64,000 bases of DNA. It comes from Chamaea fasciata. Lineage: Eukaryota > Chordata > Aves > Passeriformes > Sylviidae. Below, piece by piece: positions 1-13,052 of the stretch. The stretch is taken from contig JARCOQ010000002.1 of the NCBI GenBank assembly GCA_029207755.1, positions 59,201,576 through 59,265,575 of the forward strand. Direction: 5' to 3'. Position 1 is the first letter of the stretch. Each line of letters starts with the position of its first letter. The notes beneath the pieces are model-generated. The model was not told the origin of the DNA. It worked only from the letters and a program-made list of their open reading frames with translations, and did no database searches. Both the position numbers and the translations under genes were made by a program.

Positions 1-342
1 AAGGCTGTCTCACCTAATGAGATAAAAGCCCTTCCTACTTGTCAGGAAGCAAAGGGAGAATGCTTATGTGTCCATCAGGGATCTTCTAGCTCTGTTTGCA
101 AATAGGAGTCCCAGAGGTTGGACTAATTATGGTCTGCTATAGTTAAAGTACAAGGCTAATCAGTGCTTCCAAAATGAAGAAGGACAATAGAGTATTCCCT
201 AAAGACTGCTGGTGCAACTGCATGATTATTCATTCTAGAGTAAAAGGATATGGGAGATGTGTTTCACCGTAAAAAAACGGGGATATGCTCTTCATTGAAG
301 GAAATTTTTCTTACATATATGCTATGTCAGCACAAGTTTTAT
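1..342. other. Unique sequence, nothing recognised
   Basis: AT-rich sequence with no repeat, open frame of note or regulatory motif that I can support. Confidence 0.5.
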
Positions 343-915
343 CATAGAATCATTAAGATCGGGAGATACCTCTAAGATCATCAAGTTCCCCCCTTACCTA
401 GCACTGCTGTGTTCATCACTAAACTGTGTCCCCAAGTGCCATGCTCACACATGTTTTGAGAACTTTTAGGGATCGTAAATCCACCCTAAAAGTGATTCAC
501 CCATGGTGATTCCATGGGCAGCCTGTTCCAATGTTTGACAACCTTTTCAGTGAAATTTTTTTCCTAGTATCCAATCTAAAGCTGCCCTGGTGCTGCTTGA
601 AGCCATTTACTCTCCTCCTGTCACTGGTTGCCTAGAAGAGACTAACCCTGACCTGCTACACCCTGCTTTCCAGGCAGTTTTAGAGAACAATACGGTCCCC
701 CCTGAGCCTCCTTTCCTCCAGGCTAAACAAACCAAGCTCCCTCAGCTGCTCCTCATAAGAGTTATGCTCCAGACCCTTCATCAGCTTTGTCACCCTTCTT
801 TAGACATGCTCTAGCACCTCAATGTCTTTGTTGCAGTGAAGGGCCCAAAACCCAATACAGAATTAGAGGTGAGGCCTCACCAGTGCTGAGGGACTTCCTC
901 AGGACCACATCAGAG
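343..915 (-). mobile_element. CR1: CR1 LINE fragment (3' part, 5'-truncated)
   Basis: Non-LTR retrotransposon remnant on the minus strand. The 3' end lies at the left (ATAGAATCATTAAG-like terminus at about 345), followed by the antisense form of the typical avian CR1 tail: GATCATCAAGT near 376, then GGGCAGCCTGTTCCA near 516, TCCAATCTAAA near 570, and CTCCAGGCTAAACAA near 715. On the right it runs into the end of the reverse-transcriptase ORF, where antisense CCCTTCTTTAGACATGCTC near 793 and GAGGCCTCACCAGTGCTGAG near 870 match the conserved C-terminal coding part. About 570 bp survive, with many substitutions and no intact frame. A short frame at 590-814 on the plus strand is antisense to the element and meaningless. 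The family call comes from sequence resemblance recalled from avian CR1 consensus sequences; the subfamily is not assigned. Confidence 0.92.
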
Positions 916-2073
916 CCTTTCTTGATTTATTATGCACAAAGAACAAGATAGCAGGTTTCCTTTTCACTGAGAATCTTCATCAGAGACCCAGGTCCTAATG
1001 TACCTGTTGACTCATTGAAGGTACAGGACCAGAGGAGGGTGTGATCTCACTGGAGAGACTGAATCTCTGACAATGCAGAGATTCAAAGATGGAACCACCA
1101 AATACTTCTCCCTACAACACAGGCCTTAGAAAGGTCCAGCTTCATCTAGAGGGAACTTGGAGTTTTTATGTTAAGTCATCTTATTTTTATGAAGGAAAAA
1201 CTGTCTGGACTGTTGGCTATTTTCTGCTTATATTCAAGTCCCATGTAATGTGAATTTTTCAAAAGCCAAATGTAAGCATGCAGTTGTAGCAAAAGAGAAA
1301 ATCAAACTTCAGATCATCAATTACTCTGAATTCCTATTCCATACAAAAGGCATAAGCTATCCAAAAGAAAACGTGTGGAAACCAGAAGCTCCAAATGAGA
1401 TATCAGGAATTTCAGAGACATTGATTTTAGCAAATGCTATTATAATGTTTTCTAATGCCTAATGAATTTTTATCTGTTTTGATTTTTATGGTGAAAGAAT
1501 ATCAGAAGGTGGAGAAAACATTTTTCATTTTTTGGGCATTTTATAATGCTTTATGCAAAAAACTCTCAAATTTTGTGATATTTGAATCACCTTCAGACAT
1601 TAAAAGGAGCTGAAACAGTCTTCCCGCTTCTGGAAAAAGTCTTGTCACAAAACCTTATACAATTGCTCTTACAGGTGCATCATGTAAAGGAAGGCTTCTT
1701 ATTCCCTTACTGCATATCCTCCTCTACTAGACAAGAAATTGCATGCATCTTGGAAAGGATGGACTTCAATATTTCTTGAAAGAAAAAAAAAAAAAGGGAA
1801 ATAGAAGAAAAAGAAAAAAGAAATTGTCATCCAGCCAAATCCTCAGGCAAGACAGATCTGAAAATTTCCCTCCCTCCCCTGATTCTACTCCTTAATACCA
1901 GATGAATTCATATTTTTATCTTTGTGAGAGCTAAATATTGCCTCAGGGACTCTGAATACCCAATATCAGGTTCTGGACTTTCATACATGAGCCATGGAAA
2001 TTCTGCCAGTAAAATATTTGTACAGCATATACTGTATCTGCTATTCTGTATTGCAATGGATACACCTGTCCAG
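916..2073. other. Unique sequence with a purine-rich tract
   Basis: No gene recognised. A purine-rich, mostly A, run lies at about 1779-1824, containing an A-homopolymer near 1782. Short frames at 1250-1462 and 1582-1779 have no recognisable protein features. Confidence 0.45.
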
Positions 2074-2124
2074 TTGGAGCAGATGACTTCTGGAGGTCCC
2101 TTCCAACTTCAACCATTCTGTGAC
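2074..2124 (+). mobile_element. CR1: CR1 LINE 3'-terminal stub
   Basis: Only the last ~50 bp of a CR1 element are recognisable on the plus strand: a block reading GATGACTTCTGGAGGTCCC (2082-2100), followed by TTCCAACTTCAACCATTCTG. This is the conserved CR1 3' untranslated end. Sequence to the left may be more decayed CR1 but cannot be matched by eye. Confidence 0.85.
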
Positions 2125-4106
2125 ATGCAAACACCTACAACTGATTCTCAAAAAACCTCTCCAGACTGACGTTCAGATCACTGGTCCATCTTCCTTTATT
2201 TTCTTCCCATCTCGTGTTCCGTGGAACTAAGTTCTGAAAAGACAAAAACTTGGCCGAATTTTAAATCTATAACGTTCAAGTTCAACAAAAATGTGATCAG
2301 ATTATAAAAATCATCTCACATTTTGGTTCTCTTGCAATGTAGTACCCACTACCCCTATCCTCAAAGAGACTGTCACTTCTAGTCCTGCCATATAAAGCAG
2401 AACAATGAGGGACTACACACGTCCATTACCCAACTGATCTGTTGAATGTTTAAACTAATTATTAGCAATTTTAAGGGAGAGAAAAAAACTGCACACACCA
2501 TGATTCCTCTTCACAGGAATGAATTGGAGCAGACAGATTGAATCTACTGCCAAGGTTAAATCCTTTATTTTCAATGACACCAATTATTTTGAGCACAAAT
2601 GCTTTAATTATCTCAAGCAGGCAATTAATAAGTTGAATTCAAAAAATCAGGCTTCACTATGAAACTGTCCAGCATTCAAATTCTTTTTTTCCTCAAAGAC
2701 ATAAACCACAAACCTTTTGAGAAGTTTCTTCAACTTCCATTTTCACAGCCAAAGAGGTCAAGGATTTCTAACTATTTCTTTAACCATCATTCAATTTAGT
2801 GCCAAAGCAAACATGTTGACAAGGGATGAATCTGGGTTCTCTTGCTCATAAAAAAAAAGTAGCATAAAGGTAAACTAACATGCTGGGCAGGTCTTTAGAT
2901 CTATATTACTTATAAGTTACCTCAATAACATGTTCCCTGCACTTGAAATATGCATGTTCAATGATTTCCCCCATAAGAGCAGAACTTCTGTACGTTTCAG
3001 TCACCAGGCTTCTACAATACTTGCTAAAGCATTTGCATAATAAGAAGTTCAAGGAAAAAAAATAAAGCAAGAGGGGAAAGTTGGCTAAATGATGGTTGCT
3101 AGTGAATGGAACTTTCTTCTTATTTTTAGTGAACAGTCTGTAGTCAAATTTTGTGTTGATGAATGGGACACAAAAGGCTTAACTTCAACAGCAGAACTCT
3201 AAACTGGGAAAAAGTAAGCCTCCACTGTGAAGATGAACACAGTTTTATGTATCAGCCTGAGATTAAAATAGTGAAAATATCCAGTGATATATCTACCTAA
3301 TCGAGTGAAGTATGATGTGCAAATAGAAAATCATTCCTTACACATTAGGTCATCTGCTCCAGTCCTGTGACAGGAAATGAAGTTGTTTTACATATTAACT
3401 TGCTCAACTACAAAGGTTTCAGATGTCATAAAACTATACTGGTCTTTTAAAGTTCAGCCTCTATAACTACCTTGATAGCCTGAGGTAGAGGTCTCCATTG
3501 GTTCGCTTTGTCTGATTAAAGACTAAATTCTCTTTATTGGTTCTAATTTATTGGTATTAAGATGCAATATCCAAAATAGTTTCAACCAGGGTTAAATGGG
3601 AATTTGAAGCTTACTGCAAAGCCCAAAGGCAGTAGGAGTACTTTACTGCTCTATAGGGATCAGAGATTGTATCAACACCTTAAAAATCAGTGTCTGTACC
3701 TCAGAAGTAATTTGTTACCACAACAGGGAGAGCAAGGGAATTTACTGGGGTCTGGTGAAAAAAAATAAGTGCATTTGGCCCTATCATCATCTCTCATCTC
3801 TGTCACTAACCAGCTAACATTTGGTAGGTCACTTCAGGCTCTGAATATGTTACATGTTACTCCTCAACCAATTCATTGTGATGTTGCTGTTGTTGTTGTT
3901 GTTTTTCCAGACAGAAAAAATCATTGTCAGTTTGGAACCAGCATCTACCTCCTGGTTCAAACAATTTAGGAATCTCATAATTCAGAGGAAATATACCCCC
4001 AAGGTTTTAAAATAGGGAATGGCAGTGTTATATTAAACAAATATGGATATATTTGAAATTGACAATATCAGTGTTCTTTCTGTGGTGTATCTTCAGCCAT
4101 ACAGAA
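2125..4106. other. Unique sequence; short (GTT)n near 3882-3906
   Basis: AT-rich DNA without a recognisable gene or transposon. A short GTT/TGT microsatellite lies at about 3882-3906 and accounts for the Val-rich part of a spurious frame there. Confidence 0.45.
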
Positions 4107-4172
4107 CACTCTGACTTATAGCAGCAAAAAGTGTAATTCACTCTGACTTATAGTGGGGCAAAAAGTCTAACC
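4107..4172. repeat. Imperfect 32-bp tandem duplication (2 copies)
   Basis: The 15-mer CACTCTGACTTATAG occurs at 4107-4121 and again at 4139-4153. Each copy is followed by a G/C-containing stretch and then CAAAAAGT, so the unit is about 32 bp. The copies are diverged after the first 15 bases. Confidence 0.8.
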
Positions 4173-4464
4173 TTTACAAAACCCACCTCGTTGTGACACA
4201 GGGACTTTGGAAGAACCACTTGTAAAAATCACTGAAGGCTGTGCATGAACAAATCCCATTTGTAGCAATTATGCTCAAGAACTGGGAATTTGCTTTACAG
4301 TACTGTAGTGTTCAAAGGCAACAGCAGCATAAACAAGAAGTTTGCCTGTCTTTCCAGTTATGGCCTTTCCAGTGAAAGCAAATAAATTGTATAGAAGTTA
4401 ATTCATATTATAACACTGTGCATCTCTCTCACTTTTTATGCTTTATTATACAACAAAAGTTTTC

Positions 4465-4468
<4 letters not shown>

Positions 4469-4522
<54 letters not shown>
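4469..4522. repeat. T54 homopolymer
   Basis: An uninterrupted run of 54 T (54 A on the minus strand). It is far longer than the other homopolymers in the window (T29 at 23981-24009, T25 at 34918-34942, T17 at 34753-34769). CR1 elements do not carry poly(A) tails. No antisense polyadenylation signal (TTTATT) lies in the ~30 bp to the right, so a processed retrocopy on the minus strand is not supported. Length in an assembly is often inexact. Confidence 0.95.
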
Positions 4523-4526
<4 letters not shown>

Positions 4527-4755
4527 TTTTCTTATGTTCTGAGCAAAGTTAAAGCTCAGGGAACAAGGAACAGGATTCATTGAACAGACCAAGTCCAACT
4601 TTAGATTATAGCTGTTTTAGCTCATAGAGGTAAACTTTTAGATCATAAAGCATCCCTGACTGGTAGATGGCTCTAAGATACTGAGTCCAATTTGAGTCCC
4701 TCCCTTTCTAGAGGCAGTGAGCTTTTGTCCTTTTCTTCCACCTGCAGGTAACACA

Positions 4756-4910
4756 ATATTCACCAGCTGACCAATTTTGTTTCCCAACTGTTGTCATGAA
4801 CACCTTTGCCATCCTAAAGTCTATATTTTTCCCATGGATGGAGAAGCCATCACAATAAATAAAGTCATTACAGAATCCCAGAAAATTTGCCTGTTAAAGA
4901 TCTTGAAAAT
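4756..4910. repeat. Dispersed direct duplication, copy 1
   Basis: About 155 bp matching 5475-5626 at an offset of roughly 718 bp, with about a dozen substitutions and a 2-bp indel. Shared blocks include CACCAGCTGACCA, TGGATGGAGAAGCCAT and AAAATTTGCCTGTTAAAGAT. The right third overlaps the 3' end of the old CR1 fragment starting at 4871, so the duplicated unit spans the junction between unique sequence and a CR1 tail. Confidence 0.88.
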
Positions 4911-5130
4911 TCACCTAATTTATCCATCTGTTCCAATGTAGGATTGATTATATCCACAGCATTCTTGACAGATTTGTAGTATGATCCTTAACACTTCTGA
5001 CAAAGGCCATCATGGACAACATATGCTACCACTGGTCTGTATTACCACCATTAGAATGCTCTTTCTAATGCATATCATGCTTATTTTAAATCTCTTTTCA
5101 AATGTAAGATGATTACTTGCTGTATTGCTC
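4871..5130 (-). mobile_element. CR1: Ancient CR1 LINE fragment
   Basis: Strongly decayed CR1 on the minus strand. At the left is a CAGAATCCCAGAA terminus. Then come CTGTTCCAATGTAGGATTGA (4928-4947) and ATATCCACAGCATTCTTGACAG, which match the antisense of an old CR1 lineage tail. GAATGCTCTTTCTAATGCAT near 5054 corresponds to the conserved 'tcTTCCTAAT' block. Divergence is clearly greater than in the other CR1 copies, suggesting an old insertion. The right boundary is approximate. Confidence 0.65.
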
Positions 5131-5474
5131 ATAGGCTTGCACTGCTCTTTGAACAACATACAGAGCTATTGCTTTATGCCTTTCTATTCTGCAGAAGCCT
5201 TTGACAGAATTTAACATTAGCATCATGGACCCTCTAGGTCTTATCTTTTTCATGCTAAGCTATTAATGTACCAGGCCTAAAGGCCTACAGAGCCAAGCAG
5301 AGATATTTTGTTTTACTACTGAACATTGGAGAGCAACAGCTTCTCTTTCAATGAGATTTTCTAGCCATTTCACAGTCACGTTACAGAAGTCTCATTCATA
5401 GTGTCTATTCCTTACATTGCCTATGTGAATGTTACAAAAGACAGCAAACACATAGTTATAGAGAAGTAGATATG
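5131..5474. other. Unique sequence between duplication copies
   Basis: No gene or clear repeat; AT-rich. It may contain further decayed CR1 sequence at its left end. Confidence 0.4.
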
Positions 5475-5626
5475 ATATTCACCAGCTGACCAGTTTTGTT
5501 TCCCAATTGTTGTCTTGAACACCTTTGTTATCCTAAAGTCTGTATTTTTCCTCTGGATGGAGAAGCCATGACAATAAATAGTCATTATAGAACCCCAGAA
5601 AATTTGCCTGTTAAAGATCTCAAAAA
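5475..5626. repeat. Dispersed direct duplication, copy 2
   Basis: Second copy of the 155-bp unit at 4756-4910, in the same orientation. It includes the CR1 3' tip (AGAACCCCAGAAAATTTGCC near 5589) but not the rest of the CR1. The match ends within ~45 bp of the CR1 terminus. Confidence 0.88.
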
Positions 5627-6922
5627 CATGTCAACTACTCATTCTTCAGCAGGAACACTGATAAGTTGATAGTCATTTTTTTTTCAATTATTAATCTGCT
5701 AAAGCTCTTCTTGAAGGCAAGGAGAAATTGTTCCATTTTAAAAATAATATCTACTTCTTGTATTCCTACCATGCACCAAAATTGTCAGGAATGGTTCCTG
5801 AGCTTTGTTTTCTCTGTCTAACTGTGTGAGTACTTGTAGGATCATTATCTTGGATATAAGTTAAACTATTCTGACAGACAATTGTGTAATAAAGCACATG
5901 CTACTCACTTGTTTTGCTACATAGAATAATTTTCAAGAAAAATTCCATCATTTGTTTTAATGTACAACTGTGTCATCTTCAATTTCTCAGGCAGTTTTTA
6001 CATTGCTGCCTTCGGTTGTCCTTTGAGATAATGACTAAGATAACACACATACAGGAAACACCATTATGTAAAAATACCTCCTGAAAACCTAAAAGGAACA
6101 ACTGAAAAAATCTAGCTAGAGAGCTTTGGAAGCCAGTATCTACCTACTGTCCTAGAAAAGAATAAGCATAGGAGCAGAGCCAGATACTACCTGGAAGCCA
6201 TGTAATTTCTTATGATGTAATCACATATATCCTATTAAATGAAATTTATGATTCTCAGTATTTACTGCATCTTAGTTAATGTAGTTAATTTTGCACTATC
6301 CCCCTCAAACCAAACATCAACATCTCTTAATAATTCTCTTCTGGTTTGGGGGGTTTTTTTCTGAAAGTTTGAAAACAAGTAGTGAGAAGATAGGAGAGAC
6401 TAGAAATCAAGAGGGCATATATATTTGCCTCTGTGTTCATACAGCAGGCAATTAAATAACTGAAGTATTTCATAAGGCACAACACTTGAAGTGACACCTT
6501 GCATAAAAGCTGGCTAAAGTAAGCCATCCATTATCTGAGGAGAAAATTGGAGGTTTTGCAGCATCATTTGATTTGGATATATATAATGTAACTATCAATC
6601 TCTACAATAATCAGATTTCTCAAGTGTACTGCCAACAGTTACAATGGCATCTTATAAAGATTTTTCTCAAAACGTTTGAATAAAAATAAGCTATTGTTAA
6701 CACTGTGGGTCTTGACAACTCAAAACCTCTGCTTTCTTGAATTGTTTGTTCCTGTGAGAAATAAAATCAGAAAGGCTGAATGGTTAAGCACAACTTGCTT
6801 TTCTGACTTGAGGTACAACAGTTTGAGCATCTTTCACTTTACAAAAGAAGACCAAACAAATATGTAATTTTCATTTATTAGAAATATTTCTTTTGTCTTT
6901 TTAAGAGTATTTTCCATATTAA
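5627..6922. other. Unique sequence, nothing recognised
   Basis: AT-rich with no supported gene. A TTTGGGGGGTTTTTTT block near 6346-6361 is one instance of the recurring G/T module described in the findings. Confidence 0.45.
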
Positions 6923-7019
6923 AAAAAAAAAAAGAAAAGAAAAAAGTTGTTCTGCCTCTCCCTCTCCCTCTCTCTTTTTTTATTTTTTTATTTTTTTATT
7001 TTTTATTTTTTTTTTTTTC
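6923..7019. repeat. A-rich tract followed by pyrimidine/T-rich tract
   Basis: An A-rich segment (about 6923-6945) is followed by a CCTCTC-type pyrimidine tract and then T-runs interrupted by single A (TTTTTTTATTTTTTTA pattern) up to 7019. This is low-complexity sequence only. Confidence 0.9.
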
Positions 7020-10000
7020 AATTTTCAGAAGAATTGACCCCAGGTTTCTCATCTGGAGTTTATTCTTTATCACCAAATTTAGGGCTTGTGGTCTCTCACT
7101 AAAATCATCAATGCCAGACTATGTTTAACAATATTGACCTGCATATGTATTAGGTTAGAATTTTACCCTCCTATTCAAAGACATGCTGTGCACATATCTC
7201 ACTACCATTCACCATTATCTTAGAAACGGTTTTAGCAGCTATTAACTTGGAAAGTGTAATTGTCCTAACCATGATGAAATGACAAATTGTAGTCTACCAG
7301 CTATGACAAGTTCATCATGTGGGTTTTTTTGTTTGTTTGTTTTTTTCAAGCATGAATATATATTCCACATGTGAATAGCTCAAATTAGAAAAGCATATAT
7401 TTGAAAACTAGTCAAATTTATTCCCATATTTCTGCCTCTGTCACTTGGTATCCCACATCTGCTCCATTTTCTGCAGTTGGTCTGGGATGAAAGCAATGAT
7501 AATTGATTTTTTTTTTTAGAGTCAGTTTCTTGACAATACTGACCACACTGTCTTGTTTTTCTCTTACACTGGTCAAATGTTCATTTGACATGGGCAGCTC
7601 TCCAAATAACCCTAGTGAAGTCTCCAAAGTACAGTTTCTTACACTTTTCTAATGAAATGATCTTTGTTTTCCATGAAATAAAATTTCCACATAAGATTTA
7701 ATTGTTTTTCAATTGAAAAAGAAAGTCTGGTGACTGGTGGGTGTGCCTCTAGAGCAGCTCGATCATTTTACAACACTGGAAAAGGAACTGGGGCATCAGA
7801 AAATGTGTCCTAGGTGCAGCAATGAATTGGACATTGGTTTAAGGTCTGCAGAACCTTTCTGAAGTTTCAGCTTCTTCAATCTACTGCAGTGTTCCTGCTT
7901 TAGTTGCACTGTGAGGCTGATTAGAAGGAGTATCAGCAATTCCAGCACCTTGCTGTGCACATGCTCTGCCTGCAGATCGTGCTACATCATGCACAGAAGT
8001 TGTGTCTGACATCCCGCCAGCTCAACATCTACTCCTTTGTTATTTGTCAAGGATGAGAGTCCTTTACAATGTGTATAAAGTTGCAGCAATTTAATATGTA
8101 CAAGTACTTTTTTATAGTTTTTTCCTTAGCCAAAGTCAGCAAGTCATTCCTTCTGAATATGAGTATGCAAAGTCGCAGCATCAGTTTATGTGTCAGCAGT
8201 GCATGCAACAGCATTGGAGAACCATCAATCCTGTACCTGCATTCTGTAAAGTAAATATAGTGCATGATTTATTATGTCTGATTCCCAACTCTTTCTCCCT
8301 CACTTCAGAGCCACTGTGCCTGACTTTGCATATCTAGCTTAATTCTAAATTTCTATCAGTCATGCTTCATTCTAAAAGTTGATAGGAGAATTTCTGTATT
8401 TAGGGCAGAGACATGAGGTTCAGGACTCTATGGTAGGTCTACATTTTATCACAGTCTTAAGCTATGTTTGCTATTACCAGTCACAGCAGATTCTAAAAGG
8501 GGGCAAACCACAAACCCTTCAATCTCTTAATTTTAGACAACAGCAATTAAAAACAAAACAAGATCTTAAACAGTTGTTTGTTTTGTATCTTCTTTTGGTC
8601 TGACCTTGATTTGTGACCAAAGACCAAGAATACCTCAATAATACTGTAACATAATACATGTTGACTTAGGAAATTCCTTTCCTTATCAGCCCTTCACAAA
8701 CTAAATATATTTACTATAGACATCAATTCACTACTAAATTTAAAAGTATTTAGTGTTTTCTGACTGCTTCTAAGCAACAAAGAAGAACACATCAGGTGAA
8801 TGTGTAATAATACTAAGTTACCATTTCTTAGGTTTTTTTGTACTTGAATTTTAGAAGTTGAACACATTTAACTGGACTTCTGCATTTCAGTCCGAATTAT
8901 ATTATGATGAAAATATGTGGTGTTATAGAAGAAGTATCAGTCTTCCTCCATTTTCTTCTGACTCTGCCTGAGTGTAATACCTGACAAGTGATTAAATGCA
9001 AATAAAAAACTGTTTCATAAAGAACGCATTTTACTGTGTGCTCTTTTATCTTTTTGATGGATAACAAGTTAATACAATGGTGTAATTCAAAGCCCTCTTG
9101 CTAGCACAATTAAAGCACCAGTTATTCAACAGACTTCTTCACTGGAATGATATTATTCTAGAGGCATTTTGGGGGGTTGTCTTTTTTTACATTAGTATTC
9201 ACAGAGATTGAACATTTTTCTTCCTAGAAAAACATACCAAAATATCACCATCTAGTAATAAATGCAAGGAGTACTTGCTACTTGTCTGTGACATGGATCC
9301 TGTTATCCATTTATCTCTACTCTGTCTGATTTTGATTCTGTTGGGGACTGATGACAAAAACCAAGCACAGATTCTTTTGCAACAGAAAGATTGGTGAGAA
9401 ATACTCTTCAAGTCACTGAGGATGGTATTCATCTCACTTAACTTCAGACATCTACATCCGAGTTAATCACTGTATACTCCCTTTATAGTCAGTGGAGAGA
9501 AATAAGCAGTTTTAGGATGCAATTCATCTGTCCTGTTCCAGATAGCTGCTTTAGAATAGAATTAATCACCCTTTCAGGCTGTCTTCTTTTCACCATTGAC
9601 TATACAGGTAGTCCACATTGACTAGATCAGATATAAATGTCTGACTTGTAAACATTTATGTTTGGTGAGGTAAATCTTGCCATAATGGAGAACTGTGGTA
9701 CACAAACTGAGGAAAACTGAGATAAAATGTCCCTGTACATCTGTGGTAATAGTAAGTATGTCTTTATTTCTCAGTCTTTCTCTGCTCTTCTGGAAATTGA
9801 AGTTCAGACTCAATGTGACTATCTGTAATAAGTTATTGTGATGGCTACATACCAGGTAATGTCATATAGGCATTTTAATTCTGCTACACATAAGTTCATA
9901 AGTGCAATTTCTTGGGTGGATCCCCCATATAACAATCAAGAGGGGTTTTGCTAACAGTGCTCTGCCTCATCCAAAATGAGCTTCTGGCCAACACTGTCAG

Positions 10001-13000
10001 GTGCTGGGATGCTCTGTCTGGCCATTCTGGTAGAGGAACTGAGATGGACAAGTATTCAGTTCAGTGGGAACCTGAAGATTGCTAAATTTTCCCCACTTTT
10101 CAGTTCTCTGCTGACCAGGCACTGGGAAACTGCTAGAACTTTAGGGTGACAGTGTACTGATAATGCTATAAAAGCGAATCAAAGCTAATAGATTGCTCCT
10201 CTTGTTTTGAAATACAATCACATGCATCCATGACTCTGATTTTGCATAAAAAGATGAAGGAGCTGTGTTTCTTAATTAAGTGAAAGGGGAAAAAAAAAAA
10301 GAATTAGCCAGTATAATTTGCATGAACAACATTCTCTACATAACCATTTCAGTTGAAGTCCATTAATTATTGGTTGAGTGAGTCATAGATTGCTGTCACC
10401 CTCTTCATACAAAGAATTTAATGTTGTTCAATAAAAAACTTGGTCTTACTCCATACAGCGCTGGAACTTAGATGAGAAAAGTGAAGAGAGAAAGAGTTTT
10501 CAAAATTGCAGGGTGCATGTACTTTTGTTAGCAAAGCTTCTGCTCAAGTGCCCTACATGCAACTGAACTTGTATAATACACAAGCAACAAACTCCGGCAA
10601 AAACCCCAAATCCTGAATGAGCTGAATGGATACCTTTTGAAGGTATCTGTATGCATTGCTATACGTATTAAGATGTACCATGGTACCCCCTACCATCCTT
10701 CCCTGTTGTCTCCCCAGATCAGGTGGTTATGGAATATACCATGGCTTCTATTTTTTGGTGTAAATTTGGGGGTTTTTACCTCCTTGAAACCTGTACATGA
10801 CTGAATATACAGTTTACAAGGAAAAGAAGCATATGCTTACAGCATGCACAGATACAGCTTATTCTTTTCCTACTGACCCATTGCAGAGTCTACAGATTCC
10901 AGTTCCCCAAAATAAATGTCCCAATTAAGTGAGATGAATCCAAATTTTTTAGGTTGCACCTGTAGTTAGAGGACATACCTTTGGTTTCAAATACTTCTGA
11001 TGGAGGCTAGAGACCCATCTTTTCTCTTTGTAAGAAAGGAACACTTATCTTGAACCCAGCAACATGCATCAGAAAGGTTCCACAGGTTCACAGTGCCATT
11101 CAGTGTAAAGTAGGCATCAGCCATGGTCAGACCATTGGAAGAGTTGGTATCCCTAATCCTCTTAGACACTGACATGTTTAGAATAGGAAGAATTTTGCTA
11201 TGAGTCAATTTTTCTGTTACCAACACTTTGTCCATATAATACTTTTGTAAAATTTCTGCTTCACCCTACTGGCTATAAAAATGTCCTTCCTTTAAAAATG
11301 TGACACCTGGGCAGTAGTACACATGGGAGCATGGCAGCTTTGGAGGAGCTTTATGAAAATCTTCACAAAATGGTGTTCTAAGGCTGCATAATTACAGAGT
11401 TACCCAAGGGGCAAGAATAGCTCCCCTTTACCCCAAGAAAGGCATAAAAATACTTTTTTTAAAAAACCCCAAAACCATCTAATTGTTAAAGCCTCAGAGA
11501 ACTAAGTCTATTCATAGGTAAATCTATTTTATCCAGCATCATAAAAATAAATATTACTTATATTATTATGTTTTCATTAAGGCACACAATGAAGTTAGGC
11601 ACAGAAATGAGCCAGATTCTTCATCTCACTCTTTGTGCTGCTTTAGTATCATAAATGGGCTATAATATCAATTTTACAAAGCAGATGAAGATTCTCTTGA
11701 GGAGACGGAATATGAAATGGAAATATGCCCTTTCTTTTGCAATACAGATTGGATTATAGCGGCATGGTTCAAAATGCTGCTGTGTTACAGTGAGCTCTTA
11801 GAGCATAATAGTCCTTTGAAATTAGACTCACAAAATTAGGTCTGGAATCAGCCCCAGGATTGCTTACAATAATAGGTCCTTTATGTCTTGCCACCTGTGT
11901 CCAGTATATATGGGTGCAGTTGAAAAGCTGAACCAACATATTTAACTGCTATTTACACCACAGCATAATAAAGAAGCAAACAGTCACCATGATATGATAA
12001 TCAGATCCTCCTTGGTTATGTCTGAGCTGTATGTAGACATCCAGTCTGGCTGCACATCTCCCAGTAACATACAGATAAAATACTCTTTTGGGAGATACAC
12101 GTTTTTCCATTGCCGGGTTTTGCTCACAGCCTGTATTCCTTCACCAAGGCAGCCTTCACTGGTCTGAGTTACAAAGAGTAATTTATTCTGTATCTGACTC
12201 AATCAGGCTTTTGATCTTTGTCTGACTGCAAGTATACAAGATGTGGGCAATTACAAGGGTTCGTAGAAATTTGCATTTAGGGAAAGAAATGCAGATTGTA
12301 ACTGTTTCTAATGTTTTCAGCAGCTTATGTGACAAGCCCCTCAGGAAACAGTGTTTTGGATGCTAACTCTCTTGTTACCATATTAATTGCCTTTGTCATG
12401 ACAGTTTTGGCATCTGAAAATGGCTGGGAACATGCTGAGCTCCTCAAGAGACCAATCAAGGGCAGGGGAAATTGGTTTATTGGTTCCCAAAACAGCCTGC
12501 GCTAAAGGTGCTGCTATTCAAGCATAGTTTTGAGTCTCCTAGCTTGAATGAGGAGCCAAAGACACTTCAGGCTAAGGAAAACAGAGCTTTCATTTAGTAT
12601 GGTGAAGAGGAAACTGAGTTTATTTCTTTGCCAGCATGACTTCTGCAGCTAGTTTTTGTGTGCAAATCTGTGTGCCACAATACAGAGGGTGGGGGACCAG
12701 GAATCAAGGTTGCTAATACACTGAGGTCACAGGCATCCCAGAGCAGGGTCCTAAAAATATTTGGTTTTAAATGAACTTAAACTAAGCTTGCTTTTCAATC
12801 AAAATTTCCCCTGTGATCAAAGACTATGCTGTTACAGACACAGCTGCAAAGTGGAGCAAATGGATCAAGGGATAAATACCAGGGGGTAAATAATTATGAA
12901 TGTTATTTTAAGTGATGCTGGATTTCTAGTATAAGAACTGAGATGTTAATTTCTGGCTAATTTTTCATTGTTTGAGAAGACTGACAAGGGGCTGTTATTC

Positions 13001-13052
13001 TATGGATGAGAGATTGTAGGTGGTAAAGGAATGGGTCAGGGTTTCAGGTGGT
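7020..13052. other. ~6 kb of unique AT-rich sequence without recognised genes
   Basis: No exon, transposon or RNA gene recognised. Small items are GTTTGTTTGTTT at about 7330, and A4C4A3-type modules at 10600-10610 and 11463-11473. G-run variants (G5 or G6 flanked by T) occur near 9171 and 10768. The frames in this interval (up to 82 codons) are no longer than expected for AT-rich non-coding DNA and show no domain signature. Confidence 0.45.

Noticed and set aside
4469..4760. Processed pseudogene on the minus strand starting at the T54 run
   Set aside because: No antisense poly(A) signal near the run and no recognisable transcript sequence to its right.
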